DNA from: Bog-257 sp963846715
GTDB taxonomy: Bacteria; Acidobacteriota; Terriglobia; Terriglobales; Acidobacteriaceae
Direction: 5' to 3'
Length of the DNA: 64,000 nucleotides
Assembly (NCBI GenBank): GCA_963846715.1
Contig: CAWJXA010000003.1
Span: 116,348-180,347 of the forward strand
Part shown: piece after piece, positions 9,222 through 16,756 of the stretch
Layout: each line of letters starts with the position of its first letter
How positions within the stretch are numbered: position 1 is the stretch's first letter
The notes under the pieces: model-generated
Databases searched by the model: none
The model's input: the letters and a program-made list of their open reading frames with translations, nothing else
Told to the model about the DNA's origin: nothing
Made by a program: the position numbers and the translations under genes

Positions 9222-10595
9222 TCACCGGGTGCCGCGAATCCGGCTTCTCGCTTTCACGATCGCCGCGACCAAGCCCGGAATGGTGTACTCCTTGGCTTCG
9301 ATGTCGACCGGCAGGCCGAACTCACGCAGCGTCGCGGAAGTTACAGGGCCGATGGATGCGGTGTGCACGCCCCGATGGTGCGCGGGCTTCTTCAAGGCGG
9401 CGCGTGCGCTGCGCAATCCCAGCAAGCTCACGAAGTTTTTCACCGTAGACGAACTGGTGAAGGTAATGGCGTGCGGCCTGCGAGTCTTGCTGGCGAGAGC
9501 GGCGCGCAGCCTCGTCTTGGACGATCTCGGAGCGATTGTTTCGTACGCCTCGACGACGTCAACCCTTGCGCCAGCTTTACGCAGTTCGCGCGGAATAACA
9601 TCGCGAGCGACCTTGGCGCGCACCAGTAGTACCCGCTTCCCTTCGACCCTGCGATGTAACGAGGCGACGACCGACTCGGCTACGTATTCCTTGGGCATCA
9701 CCGTCACGCGCAGACCGCGTTGCTCGATTGCCTTGCTGGTAGCGGGGCCGATGGCAGCAATCCTCAAATGCGCCAGAGCTGAGGTTGCAAGCTTCTTCGC
9801 GGCCAGACGCTCGAACAGCGCGTCCACTCCGTTCACGCTGGTTAGGATGAGCCAATCGTAGGTCGCGAGCTTTCGCAGTGCAGTATCGAGGGGCCTGTAG
9901 GAACGCGGCTTGCGAATCTCGATGAAGGGAATTTCGATGACGTTGCAACCCAGTTCTCGCAACGCCGAAGAGAGAGCGGCCGCTTGCTTTTTGGCGCGCG
10001 AGACAAGAATGCGGCAGCCGGTGAGGGGCGGGGCACTAGAGTCTATGGCGTCGACTTGGCTTAGGTTGGATCGCCGTGTGAACGCTTCGATCTGGCAGAT
10101 TTTGCGCAGTTGCCGTAGATATTTCCGTTGCGGATTTTGCCAGCCAGTTAGGTTTAACGGGGGCTCATGTTTCCGTATCAACTCTTGTTCGATTGCCCGA
10201 AGGTTATCGCTGACGCTGGCGAAGCCACAAGCAAGGCTGTTTCTCATCCATTCAGTTAGAGCAGCCTCGTCCTCGTCCCTAAAGCGATAATTAGTGACAT
10301 TCGTTTTGGATGATCCGAAAGCTCGGGGGAGGGCCCTTAATTGCAACATTTCTTTCAGGAGTGCCCCCAAGGAACGTCTTAATGTCGAAAATCCTGAATG
10401 GAGATGACCGAAATGATTTCGCAGATCGAGGCTCGACTCCGTCATGCCGATATATAGTGGACAGTCGCGGCTCACTTTTATCCCGGGAAGAGCTGACGGG
10501 ACGGCGAGGAACAGCGCATAAATTCCTGGATCGCTTGGGATTTGATTCGGATGACAGCTGTTGTCGAGAAGTCTTTTCCAGATTTCGTGAGTCAT
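9222..10595 (-). CDS. hemD: GIY-YIG domain fused to uroporphyrinogen-III synthase
   Basis: A 457-residue two-domain protein. Residues ~20-155 form a GIY-YIG nuclease-like module: GIY at 24-26, YIGM at 48-51, Arg59, the HSGFSTLRRSLGALL stretch at 66-80, and IEQELIRKHEPPLNLTGW with Glu136/138 and Asn148, matching the catalytic R/E/N pattern. Residues ~191-450 are HemD, which closes hydroxymethylbilane to uroporphyrinogen III: CRILVSRAKKQAAALSSALR, DWLILTSVNGVDALF, RIAAIGPATSKAIE, ITFTSSSTVKNF and ASIGPVTSATLREFG. No ATG, GTG or TTG lies in frame between residue ~156 and the HemD start, so HemD cannot easily be made alone. It follows hemC after a 260-base gap with repeats. Confidence 0.85.
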   Translation of the reverse strand: MTHEIWKRLLDNSCHPNQIPSDPGIYALFLAVPSALPGIKVSRDCPLYIGMTESSLDLRNHFGHLHSGFSTLRRSLGALLKEMLQLRALPRAFGSSKTNVTNYRFRDEDEAALTEWMRNSLACGFASVSDNLRAIEQELIRKHEPPLNLTGWQNPQRKYLRQLRKICQIEAFTRRSNLSQVDAIDSSAPPLTGCRILVSRAKKQAAALSSALRELGCNVIEIPFIEIRKPRSYRPLDTALRKLATYDWLILTSVNGVDALFERLAAKKLATSALAHLRIAAIGPATSKAIEQRGLRVTVMPKEYVAESVVASLHRRVEGKRVLLVRAKVARDVIPRELRKAGARVDVVEAYETIAPRSSKTRLRAALASKTRRPHAITFTSSSTVKNFVSLLGLRSARAALKKPAHHRGVHTASIGPVTSATLREFGLPVDIEAKEYTIPGLVAAIVKARSRIRGTR

Positions 10596-10855
10596 ACGAA
10601 GTTTTTGGTGTTACGAGCTTACGTTTGCCGGTTTCAGGATTGGCATCCCAAGCAGTTTTTCTGTCGTCCCTACGGGACTCGGCTCCTCCACTCAGGCTAC
10701 CCAGGGCTTACGCCCTGGGCTAAGTTTGTGTCGCCCTTCGGGCTAGCCATCGTGCGCCGAAGGGTCATTTCGATCCCAAATCCCAAGGGCGGTGGGAGGC
10801 GCGCTGCCGCCGTACCGAACCACCAACCACTAACCACTATTCACTAGCCACAATC
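10596..10855. repeat. Repeat-rich gap between hemC and hemD, copy 2 of palindromes
   Basis: Contains GTCCCTACGGGAC (about 10666-10678), the perfect palindrome CCCAGGGCTTACGCCCTGGG (10700-10719) and CGCCCTTCGGGCTAGCC, then a CCACTAA-type 7-mer run near 10818-10850. It interrupts what would otherwise be a tight hemA-hemC-hemD operon. The same block type appears at 19500-19690. Confidence 0.65.
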
Positions 10856-11791
10856 TCACGGCTGCTGTGGTGCTGCGGCGGCCGCGCCGTAAACCTCTTC
10901 AAGAATCCGGGTCGCGCCCCGGCGCAGCAGAGTGTCGCCAACTTTTTCGCCGAGCGCAACCGGGTCGCTGCCACTCTGCTGCTCGCGCAGGACCTCGGTT
11001 CCGTCTGGACGCGCAACGATGGCGGTCAAATGCAAGGTACCATCCTTCGTTTCCGCGAATGCGCCGATCGGGACCTGGCATCCGCCGCCGAGTTTGTTCA
11101 GCAATGCGCGCTCGCAAGTCGTCGCGGCGTAGGCAGCGGAGTCGTTGAGGAACGCAAGATGCTCGCGCATGGCCACATCACCTTCGCGAATCTCGATGCC
11201 GAGAGCTCCCTGACCGGCCGCTGGACACATGAAATCTTCCGACAGAACTTCCTTCACCAGCTCGGTCTTGCCAAGCCTGGTCAGTCCTGCGGCGGCAAGA
11301 ATGATGGCATCGTACTCGCCTTCCTCCAGCTTGCGCATGCGGGTGTCAACATTGCCGCGCAGCGGATGGATGACGAGATCGGGACGGGACGCCTTCAACT
11401 GCGCCTGACGACGCAGGCTACTGGTACCTACGCGCGCACCTCGCGGCAGGGCCGCGATACTGTCGTATTTGACCGACAAGAACACATCGCGCGGATTGAC
11501 TCGCGTGGTGATGGCGACCAGTTCGAATCCGGGCGGCAATTCGGTGGGCAGGTCTTTCAGACTGTGCACGGCGAGATCGACGCGGCCTTCGGCCAGCGCC
11601 TCTTCAATCTCTTTGGTGAACATGCCCTTGGTGCCAACTTGGGCGAGGGCAACATCGGTAATCTTGTCGCCGGTAGTTTTGATGATCTCGAGCTCAACCT
11701 CATGGCCGCGTTCGCGCAGCAGCGCGGTGATGTGATTGGCTTGCCAGAGAGCGAGTTGTGATCCGCGGGAACCAATCCGGAGCTTGGCCAT
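10856..11791 (-). CDS. hemC: Porphobilinogen deaminase (hydroxymethylbilane synthase)
   Basis: A 311-residue enzyme that joins four porphobilinogens into hydroxymethylbilane. It begins LRIGSRGSQLALWQA, with HSLKDLPTELPPGF, VGTSSLRRQAQL and LRGNVDTRMRKL covering the substrate and cofactor arginines and lysines. Cys238 in LGGGCQVPIGAF attaches the dipyrromethane cofactor. Length is normal. The ATG overlaps the hemA stop by one base (TAATG), so translation is probably coupled. Confidence 0.96.
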   Translation of the reverse strand: MAKLRIGSRGSQLALWQANHITALLRERGHEVELEIIKTTGDKITDVALAQVGTKGMFTKEIEEALAEGRVDLAVHSLKDLPTELPPGFELVAITTRVNPRDVFLSVKYDSIAALPRGARVGTSSLRRQAQLKASRPDLVIHPLRGNVDTRMRKLEEGEYDAIILAAAGLTRLGKTELVKEVLSEDFMCPAAGQGALGIEIREGDVAMREHLAFLNDSAAYAATTCERALLNKLGGGCQVPIGAFAETKDGTLHLTAIVARPDGTEVLREQQSGSDPVALGEKVGDTLLRRGATRILEEVYGAAAAAPQQP

Positions 11792-13113
11792 TAGTTTGGC
11801 GCTCCTGGTTTTCCGCTGCCTACGGTAGCTGCATCTTCGTCGGCGGTTTTTCTGGGTTCGCGCAATCCGAAAAGCTTGCGCACCAGATCAATCACGGTGG
11901 TGGCTTCCGACGACTCGCGGGCTGCAGTCTTGAGAGTAGTAATAGGCGTATGCATGATTTTGTTGATAATGCCGCGCGACAGCGCTTCGACCGCCAGTTC
12001 CTGCTCGGGAGTGAGCGTTCCCAAGCGGCCGCGCACGCGGTCAATCTCGGCTTGTCGAACCGTCTCGAGATGCTCCTGCAAAGAAACTATGGTAGGCACC
12101 ACATCGAGTGTCTGCAGCCGCGATTCAAACTTCTCCACCTCTAGCTGCACGATGGCTTCAGCGCGGTCGGCTTCGGTCTTGCGATCGGCGATGTGCGACG
12201 ACACCACTTGCTGCAGGTCGTCGATGTCGTAGACAAAGATACCATCCACCTTGTTGAGCTCGGGATCGATGTCGCGGGGGACAGCGATATCGATGAAGAA
12301 CATAGGGCTGTTGCGCCGCTGATGCAGAAACTTCTCGCCATGCTCTTTGCGGAAAATAGTGTGCGGCGCACCCGTGGAGCTAATAACGATGTCGGCCTTG
12401 GGAACGGTTTCGTAAAGCTTCTCGAAGGGGACCGCCTGGCCGTTGAATTTTTTGGCCAGCGCTGCGGCCCGCTCGAAGGTTCGGTTGGCAACATAGATCT
12501 GGGTGGCGCCGTGGGCCAGCAAGTGGCGGGCAGCCAGTTCGCACATCTTGCCCGCGCCTACCAGGTAAACACTCTTACCTTGCAGGTTGCCGAAGATCTT
12601 TTTGGCAAGGTCCACGGCTACCGACGCAATGGATACCGCTGAGGTGGCAACAGCAGTCTCATTGCGCACGCGCTTGGCGACGGCGAAAGAGCGCGTCAGC
12701 AGGGCGTCGAGTTGCGAATTGACCCCTCCAACAGCGCGCGCCGTGGCGTAGGCTTCCTTGACCTGTCCCAGGATTTGCGGCTCGCCCACGATCATAGAAT
12801 CGAGGCTTGAGGCGACCCGGAAAACATGACGCACGGCATCACGCTCGTGGTACTCGTACAGATACTGGCGGTAGGGCGCGGGATCGAAGCCGTAGAACTG
12901 GCGAAAGAATCCCTGCAGATCGGTGGAACCATTGGTGGTGCGCGCCACCATCTCCACCCGGTTGCAAGTGGAAACGATCATGCCTTCCTCGACACCGGGA
13001 TAAGTCGCCAGGCATTTGACCGCTTCCGGCAGGCGCGCCTCAGAGATGGCGAATTGCTCGCGCACCTCGACTGGTGCGGTCTGGTGATTCACGCCGATGA
13101 CGACAAAGTTCAT
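11791..13113 (-). CDS. hemA: Glutamyl-tRNA reductase
   Basis: A 440-residue NADPH-dependent enzyme of the C5 pathway that makes glutamate-1-semialdehyde from Glu-tRNA. The catalytic Cys50 is in STCNRVE and the GVNHQTAPVEVRE signature is at the N-terminus. GQVKEAYATAR, the NADPH loop VYLVGAGKMCELAARHL and a C-terminal dimerisation domain (KIMHTPITTLK) are present. It overlaps the upstream ccsA-like gene by four bases (ATGA) and hemC by one, forming a tight operon. hemL is not in the window. Confidence 0.96.
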   Translation of the reverse strand: MNFVVIGVNHQTAPVEVREQFAISEARLPEAVKCLATYPGVEEGMIVSTCNRVEMVARTTNGSTDLQGFFRQFYGFDPAPYRQYLYEYHERDAVRHVFRVASSLDSMIVGEPQILGQVKEAYATARAVGGVNSQLDALLTRSFAVAKRVRNETAVATSAVSIASVAVDLAKKIFGNLQGKSVYLVGAGKMCELAARHLLAHGATQIYVANRTFERAAALAKKFNGQAVPFEKLYETVPKADIVISSTGAPHTIFRKEHGEKFLHQRRNSPMFFIDIAVPRDIDPELNKVDGIFVYDIDDLQQVVSSHIADRKTEADRAEAIVQLEVEKFESRLQTLDVVPTIVSLQEHLETVRQAEIDRVRGRLGTLTPEQELAVEALSRGIINKIMHTPITTLKTAARESSEATTVIDLVRKLFGLREPRKTADEDAATVGSGKPGAPN

Positions 13114-13922
13114 GAAAGAAACCTGTGCGTACGGCTGAAGCTATTGGCGGCCCATGCTCCCAAAGCGATGACAAACGCAAACGTCGCCAGGAAGGCCGCA
13201 CGGCGTCCCCGCCAGCCGGAACTCCAGCGGGTGTAAAGCAAGAGCAAGTACACTGCCCACATCATGAACGACAACAAAATCTTGGGATCGTAAAAGAACA
13301 GCGGCCCATATTTATCGATGGCCAGCACCGAGCCGGCCACCAGCCCCAGCGTCATGAAGGGAAATCCGAACAGCAACGAGCGATAGCAAATGTCGTCGAT
13401 GGTCTGCAACGGAGGCAGCCACGTGAGCCACGCCACGGAACTCTTCGACTTCAAGCTGCGCTCTTGCACCAGGTAGAGTAGGCTCGCTCCGAAGCTCAGG
13501 AACAACCCTGCGTATCCGGTAAAAATGAGTACCACGTGAACGAAAATCCAGCCACTGCGGAGGAGTGGTGAGGTCAAGGTGACGGGCTTCTGGCCGATCG
13601 CCGACGCGAACGTCAGCAGGAAGACAATGGGGAAGATTATGATTCCCGGAGAGATGGTGCGATAGCCAACAAAGAATACGAAGAAAACCACCATGGCCAC
13701 AAATGCCAGGATTGATTCCGAGTAATGGATGGACGCCAGGGAAAGGTGTCCGATCAGGACGGTAGATTCGACCAGAGAAACGAAGTGAAAGATCAGGCCC
13801 AGTCCGACCGCGGGCTCTACCACCTTGGCCAGGACGTTGCCCTGCTTACTGAGCAGAAGCAGAGAATAGAGCAGCCCGACGCCATAACAACAGACCGCGA
13901 CTCGGAGCCAGATTAAAGGCAT
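13110..13922 (-). CDS. CcsA/HemX-like cytochrome c assembly membrane protein
   Basis: An eight-helix membrane protein of the CcmC/CcsA/HemX superfamily (Pfam CytC_asm type) immediately upstream of hemA, the usual place of HemX. Visible are LRSGWIFVHVVLIFTGYAGLFLSFG and, near the end, FYDPKILLSFMMWAVYLLLL. The canonical tryptophan-rich WxWDPKE segment is degenerate, and the His normally before TR in the last motif is Tyr (LLYTRWSSGWRGRRAA). This fits a HemX-type regulator of HemA better than a haem exporter. I place the start at ATG 13922, just before helix 1; the frame is open to GTG 14009, but a -10-like hexamer at 13974-13969 makes that unlikely. Confidence 0.8.
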   Translation of the reverse strand: MPLIWLRVAVCCYGVGLLYSLLLLSKQGNVLAKVVEPAVGLGLIFHFVSLVESTVLIGHLSLASIHYSESILAFVAMVVFFVFFVGYRTISPGIIIFPIVFLLTFASAIGQKPVTLTSPLLRSGWIFVHVVLIFTGYAGLFLSFGASLLYLVQERSLKSKSSVAWLTWLPPLQTIDDICYRSLLFGFPFMTLGLVAGSVLAIDKYGPLFFYDPKILLSFMMWAVYLLLLYTRWSSGWRGRRAAFLATFAFVIALGAWAANSFSRTHRFLS

Positions 13923-13968
13923 AAACCCCACGGAGGTAACGCTTAGCTCGTTTGTTTCTTCTAGGTTA

Positions 13969-14032
13969 AGTATAACGGGAGGGGCCATGGGACGGAGTGT
14001 GCTTATCACGTCCCCCTGTGATTTGCGTCACA
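13969..14032 (-). promoter_or_regulatory. CRP/FNR-type site plus -10 of the hem operon
   Basis: A perfect palindrome TGTGA-TTTGCG-TCACA lies at 14017-14032. On the minus strand a -10-like TATACT lies at 13974-13969, with no recognisable -35. A start point near 13962 puts the palindrome centre at about -62, the class I activator position. The same motif occurs at 44158-44173 and 50556-50571. The binding protein is inferred to be of the CRP/FNR family. Confidence 0.6.
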
Positions 14033-14242
14033 TGATAGCTGCACGACGCCGGAACCATTAACCGGGCTGCCGAAAAGCCCAAAAGCCAATTCCTCGGTTG
14101 ACGAAGACTTTCCTGAAATACGCAGAACAGCGGATCCCTCGTGGGCTGAAGCCCGCTCGTGATGACCAAAACAAGCGCTCATGACGGCGTGCCTGAAGGC
14201 ACGCCCCTTCCAAGGCGTCCGATTCCAGCAATGAGGAATCGC
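14033..14242. repeat. CTGAAG palindromes, copy 3
   Basis: Upstream of the hem-operon site and downstream of tonB there are two hairpins: GTGGGCTGAAGCCCGC (14141-14156) and GGCGTGCCTGAAGGCACGCC (14186-14205). Both have the GA centre seen in the other copies. No gene is evident. Confidence 0.65.
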
Positions 14243-14899
14243 CTAACTGGGATAGTGGAAGTACACAATGTGCTGCGAGGCGATGGTCACGCCATCTTTG
14301 GAAGCTGGCCGAAAATGCCAGCGCGGCAGCACCGAGAGCACCTTTTGCTCGATTCCATAGCCGATGCCTTGCAGCAGCTTGGTCTGTACTACGTTGCCCT
14401 GCTCGTCAATCGTGACCTCGACGATGACGTCGCCCTGAACGCCGGCTGGTATGTCCGAGCGCGATACCGGAGGATCGGGGAAGACTTCCGGTAGCGCGGG
14501 CTTGATCTCATCTCCGGTGATCGGAGAACCGGGCACACGGCCATAAGGAGAGCCGCCACGCGCGGTTTGCTCGGGCGCATCGTCGCGAGTAGGCTGGTCA
14601 GTTGGCAGAATCTTCTTCTCTGGCTTATGCGGCTTTGATTTAGGTTGAAGCGCGGCGCGAAGCTGCGGCCGTTGATCATCCAACGGCGACGGGGTCTTTT
14701 CCATCCCCACTGGTGCAAGGTAAACGATGGACAATGACCCGGAGGAACCTTTAATTCCCAGATCAACGTCGGACGGATTTACGAAAACGGCAGGGGCGTG
14801 ATGGATCAGGAGTAAGAGTAGACCGCAGTGAACCGCAAAAGAAGCAAGCAAGGCACGGTTCCATCGCTTGCGACCGGACCACTGGAGCTGCGTGAACAT
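14243..14899 (-). CDS. TonB family energy-transducer protein
   Basis: A 218-residue protein with one N-terminal membrane helix (RALLASFAVHCGLLLLLIHHA), a proline/lysine-rich periplasmic linker (PKSKPHKPEKKILPTDQPT) and a C-terminal TonB domain: GDVIVEVTIDEQGNVVQTKLLQG and LPRWHFRPASKDG. Such proteins pass proton-motive-force energy to outer-membrane transporters. Start ATG 14899 has GGGGA eight bases upstream. ExbB/ExbD and receptors are not nearby. Confidence 0.85.
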   Translation of the reverse strand: MFTQLQWSGRKRWNRALLASFAVHCGLLLLLIHHAPAVFVNPSDVDLGIKGSSGSLSIVYLAPVGMEKTPSPLDDQRPQLRAALQPKSKPHKPEKKILPTDQPTRDDAPEQTARGGSPYGRVPGSPITGDEIKPALPEVFPDPPVSRSDIPAGVQGDVIVEVTIDEQGNVVQTKLLQGIGYGIEQKVLSVLPRWHFRPASKDGVTIASQHIVYFHYPS

Positions 14900-15016
14900 C
14901 AGGAAATCCCCACCCTCGGGACCCGCGCCTTCTTGGAGAAGAGCTTGGCCCGTCCCCGTCCGTACTGCTCGGTTGGACGCAAGCAATCAGAAGGGGTTAG
15001 CTGCACAATTGTAACG

Positions 15017-15379
15017 CTATTCCACGCCGATGGAGTCCAGCAGCACCGGCAGTTCGTCAACCTCTAGACGCAAACGGCGCCCATGGTTGAGCATGTCCGG
15101 AATTTCATCGAAGCCCTCCATCAGGCGCAGCTTTATGGCGGCGTACTGTTCGGAATCGCTCAGCGTACGGCCGCGGCTGGCCGCCCAAGCCGAGAGCGCC
15201 TCGGGATGCAGAAAGACACTGACCGCGAAAATTGTCTTTCGGTCCGGGGTCACGTCGAAGATGAATTCTGTGGAGGGAGCTTCGGGGTCGCTAGCGATTG
15301 CCGGCCGCTTGCCGACGAAGTAGTACTGATAGACGTAGCCGGTCTGTGCGGTGTAGGTTTTGACGCGGCGGATGGTCAT
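15017..15379 (-). CDS. Conserved hypothetical protein
   Basis: A 120-residue soluble protein of mixed alpha/beta prediction, starting MTIRRVKTYTAQTGYVYQYY and ending LEVDELPVLLDSIGVE. No signal peptide, helix or known motif is recognised. The central part (FIFDVTPDRKTIFAVSVFL) looks like a beta-hairpin; the following segment is helical. Codon use is like its neighbours, so it appears to be a real gene. Function unknown. Confidence 0.65.
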   Translation of the reverse strand: MTIRRVKTYTAQTGYVYQYYFVGKRPAIASDPEAPSTEFIFDVTPDRKTIFAVSVFLHPEALSAWAASRGRTLSDSEQYAAIKLRLMEGFDEIPDMLNHGRRLRLEVDELPVLLDSIGVE

Positions 15380-15404
15380 GATGCAGGACCATTGTACTGC
15401 GGAA

Positions 15405-15514
15405 GCAGTTAGCAATTAGCAGTTAGCCTTTAGCTCTTGGTAAGCAGAAACCAGCAATCCCTGCGATAACGGAGCGGCATCGGTGTGATTGCTGATTGCT
15501 AATGGCTAGCTGCT
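15405..15514. repeat. Intergenic block flanking galT, copy A
   Basis: A ~100-base block made of TTAGCAATTAGCAGTTAGC heptamers, then TAAGCAGAAACCAGCAAT, then GGAGCGGCATCGGTGTGATT and TGCTGATTGCTAATGGCTA. It is matched by copy B at 16611-16705 in the same orientation, so galT lies between two direct repeats. Confidence 0.7.
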
Positions 15515-15516
15515 TC

Positions 15517-16503
15517 TCACTCCGTCGGGCGCTCGCGCAGGATGACTGCTGCGGTCTCTGAGCTGACAGGGGAGTAATAGACCTCTTTGAAGGTGTAGGA
15601 CTTTGCCTTAGCGCCGAGGATGGGCAGAATCTCGATGTGCCAGTGGTAGTCGTCTTCGATGGTCTTCCAGAAGCCAAGCGTCTCTGAGCGGTGCATAGTG
15701 TTAGGCGAAGTGTGCAGCACCATATGAAAGCCATCGGCGATGGTGCGAATTCGGAAAAGGGTCCGCCGCAGTAGCGCAGCCAGGTCGCGCATCGCTCCAG
15801 ACTTCTGCGCCATGCGCTCGAAATAAGCTTCATGGGTGTGGGGAGCGATCCAGGTCTCGTACGGCACGCGTGGAGCATAAGGACAGCAGGCAATGTAATC
15901 GCCGCGGACTTCGATGACGCGCAGCTTCTGTTCCTGCTCCTGCCGCAGAATGTCGCAGAAAACGCAACGCTCCTTGACCTGATAATGTTGCCGCGCCGCC
16001 CGCAACTCATACAGGACGCGCCGCGGAACGAACGTGGTGGCCACGACCTCTGAGGTGGGGTGGTCGAACTCCTGGCCCGAGTGGGCCCCGAAATTCTTAA
16101 AAACGCTGACGTACTTGAAGCGGACATCGCCCTTCAGGTCCTGGATACGCTGGCCGCACAGCGCCAGGTATTCCTCGATTTCCTGGTCAGCGGCATTCCA
16201 CAAATGCCGGTCGTGGCGCACATTTTCGACAATCACCTCATGGGCGCCAATGGGACGCATCTTGTCATACAGGCCATTGCCCGTGCGCGAGGGCTCGCCG
16301 TCAATTCCGTACAGCGGATGAGGATGGACCACCGCACGCGCCGACCACGGGCTGCCATTTGGTGTCGGCGATGAGGCTATCACCTGGAGCGGCTGGCCCG
16401 ATTCCGGACAGAAAGGGCAAAAGTAATCGGGCGAGGAGGCGTCGTCAGGCTCGTCGCCGCAGATGACCCAGGAACGCGTAATGGGGTCTTTGCGCAATTC
16501 CAT
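15517..16503 (-). CDS. GalT-family (HIT superfamily) nucleotidyltransferase-like protein with altered active site
   Basis: A 328-residue protein colinear with archaeal/Thermotoga-type galactose-1-phosphate uridylyltransferases: CPFC at 29-32, ARAVVHPHPLYG, FKNFGAHSGQEFDHPTSE, CVFC at 180-183 and DYHWHIEILPIL with His287/His289/Glu291. In true GalT the sequence after the Gly-rich loop is HPHSQ and its second His forms the uridylyl-enzyme intermediate. Here it is H148-P-T-S-E152, so the nucleophile and following Gln are replaced. It may be an inactive or re-purposed member; the second-half HWHIE motif could still act on nucleotides. Normal length; monocistronic between direct repeats. Confidence 0.75.
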   Translation of the reverse strand: MELRKDPITRSWVICGDEPDDASSPDYFCPFCPESGQPLQVIASSPTPNGSPWSARAVVHPHPLYGIDGEPSRTGNGLYDKMRPIGAHEVIVENVRHDRHLWNAADQEIEEYLALCGQRIQDLKGDVRFKYVSVFKNFGAHSGQEFDHPTSEVVATTFVPRRVLYELRAARQHYQVKERCVFCDILRQEQEQKLRVIEVRGDYIACCPYAPRVPYETWIAPHTHEAYFERMAQKSGAMRDLAALLRRTLFRIRTIADGFHMVLHTSPNTMHRSETLGFWKTIEDDYHWHIEILPILGAKAKSYTFKEVYYSPVSSETAAVILRERPTE

Positions 16504-16610
16504 TGCTCTTTTACTTTACGTCGCCGGATGGTAAGCAAGCAATGAGCAATAAACCATCGGATTCAGGACAGTTCGCATTTGGCACTGGACTTGGCACTTA
16601 GCAGTTGGCA

Positions 16611-16705
16611 TTTAGCAATTAGCAGTTAGCTCTTAGCAAGCAGAACCAGCAATTCGCGGGATACGGAGCGGCATTGGTGTGATTGCTAATTGCTAACGGC
16701 TAAAT
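16611..16705. repeat. Intergenic block flanking galT, copy B
   Basis: Second copy of the block at 15405-15514: TTAGCAATTAGCAGTTAGC, then AAGCAGAACCAGCAAT, then GGAGCGGCATTGGTGTGATT and GCTAATTGCTAACGGCTAA. It is followed by further heptamers GCTAAATGCTAAGTGCCAAATGC-like up to about 16730. Confidence 0.7.
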
Positions 16706-16756
16706 GCTAAGTGCCAAATGCTAAATGCCAGCTTTTGCCTGCTAAAATGAGACATC

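Noticed and set aside
10430..10450. GGCTCGACTCC resembling a tRNA T-arm
   Set aside because: No acceptor stem or anticodon arm can be folded; it lies in the GIY-YIG coding region.
14007..14009. GTG 14009 as the start of the CcsA/HemX-like protein
   Set aside because: It would place the likely -10 hexamer inside the gene and adds residues without family similarity; ribosome-site spacing is also poor.
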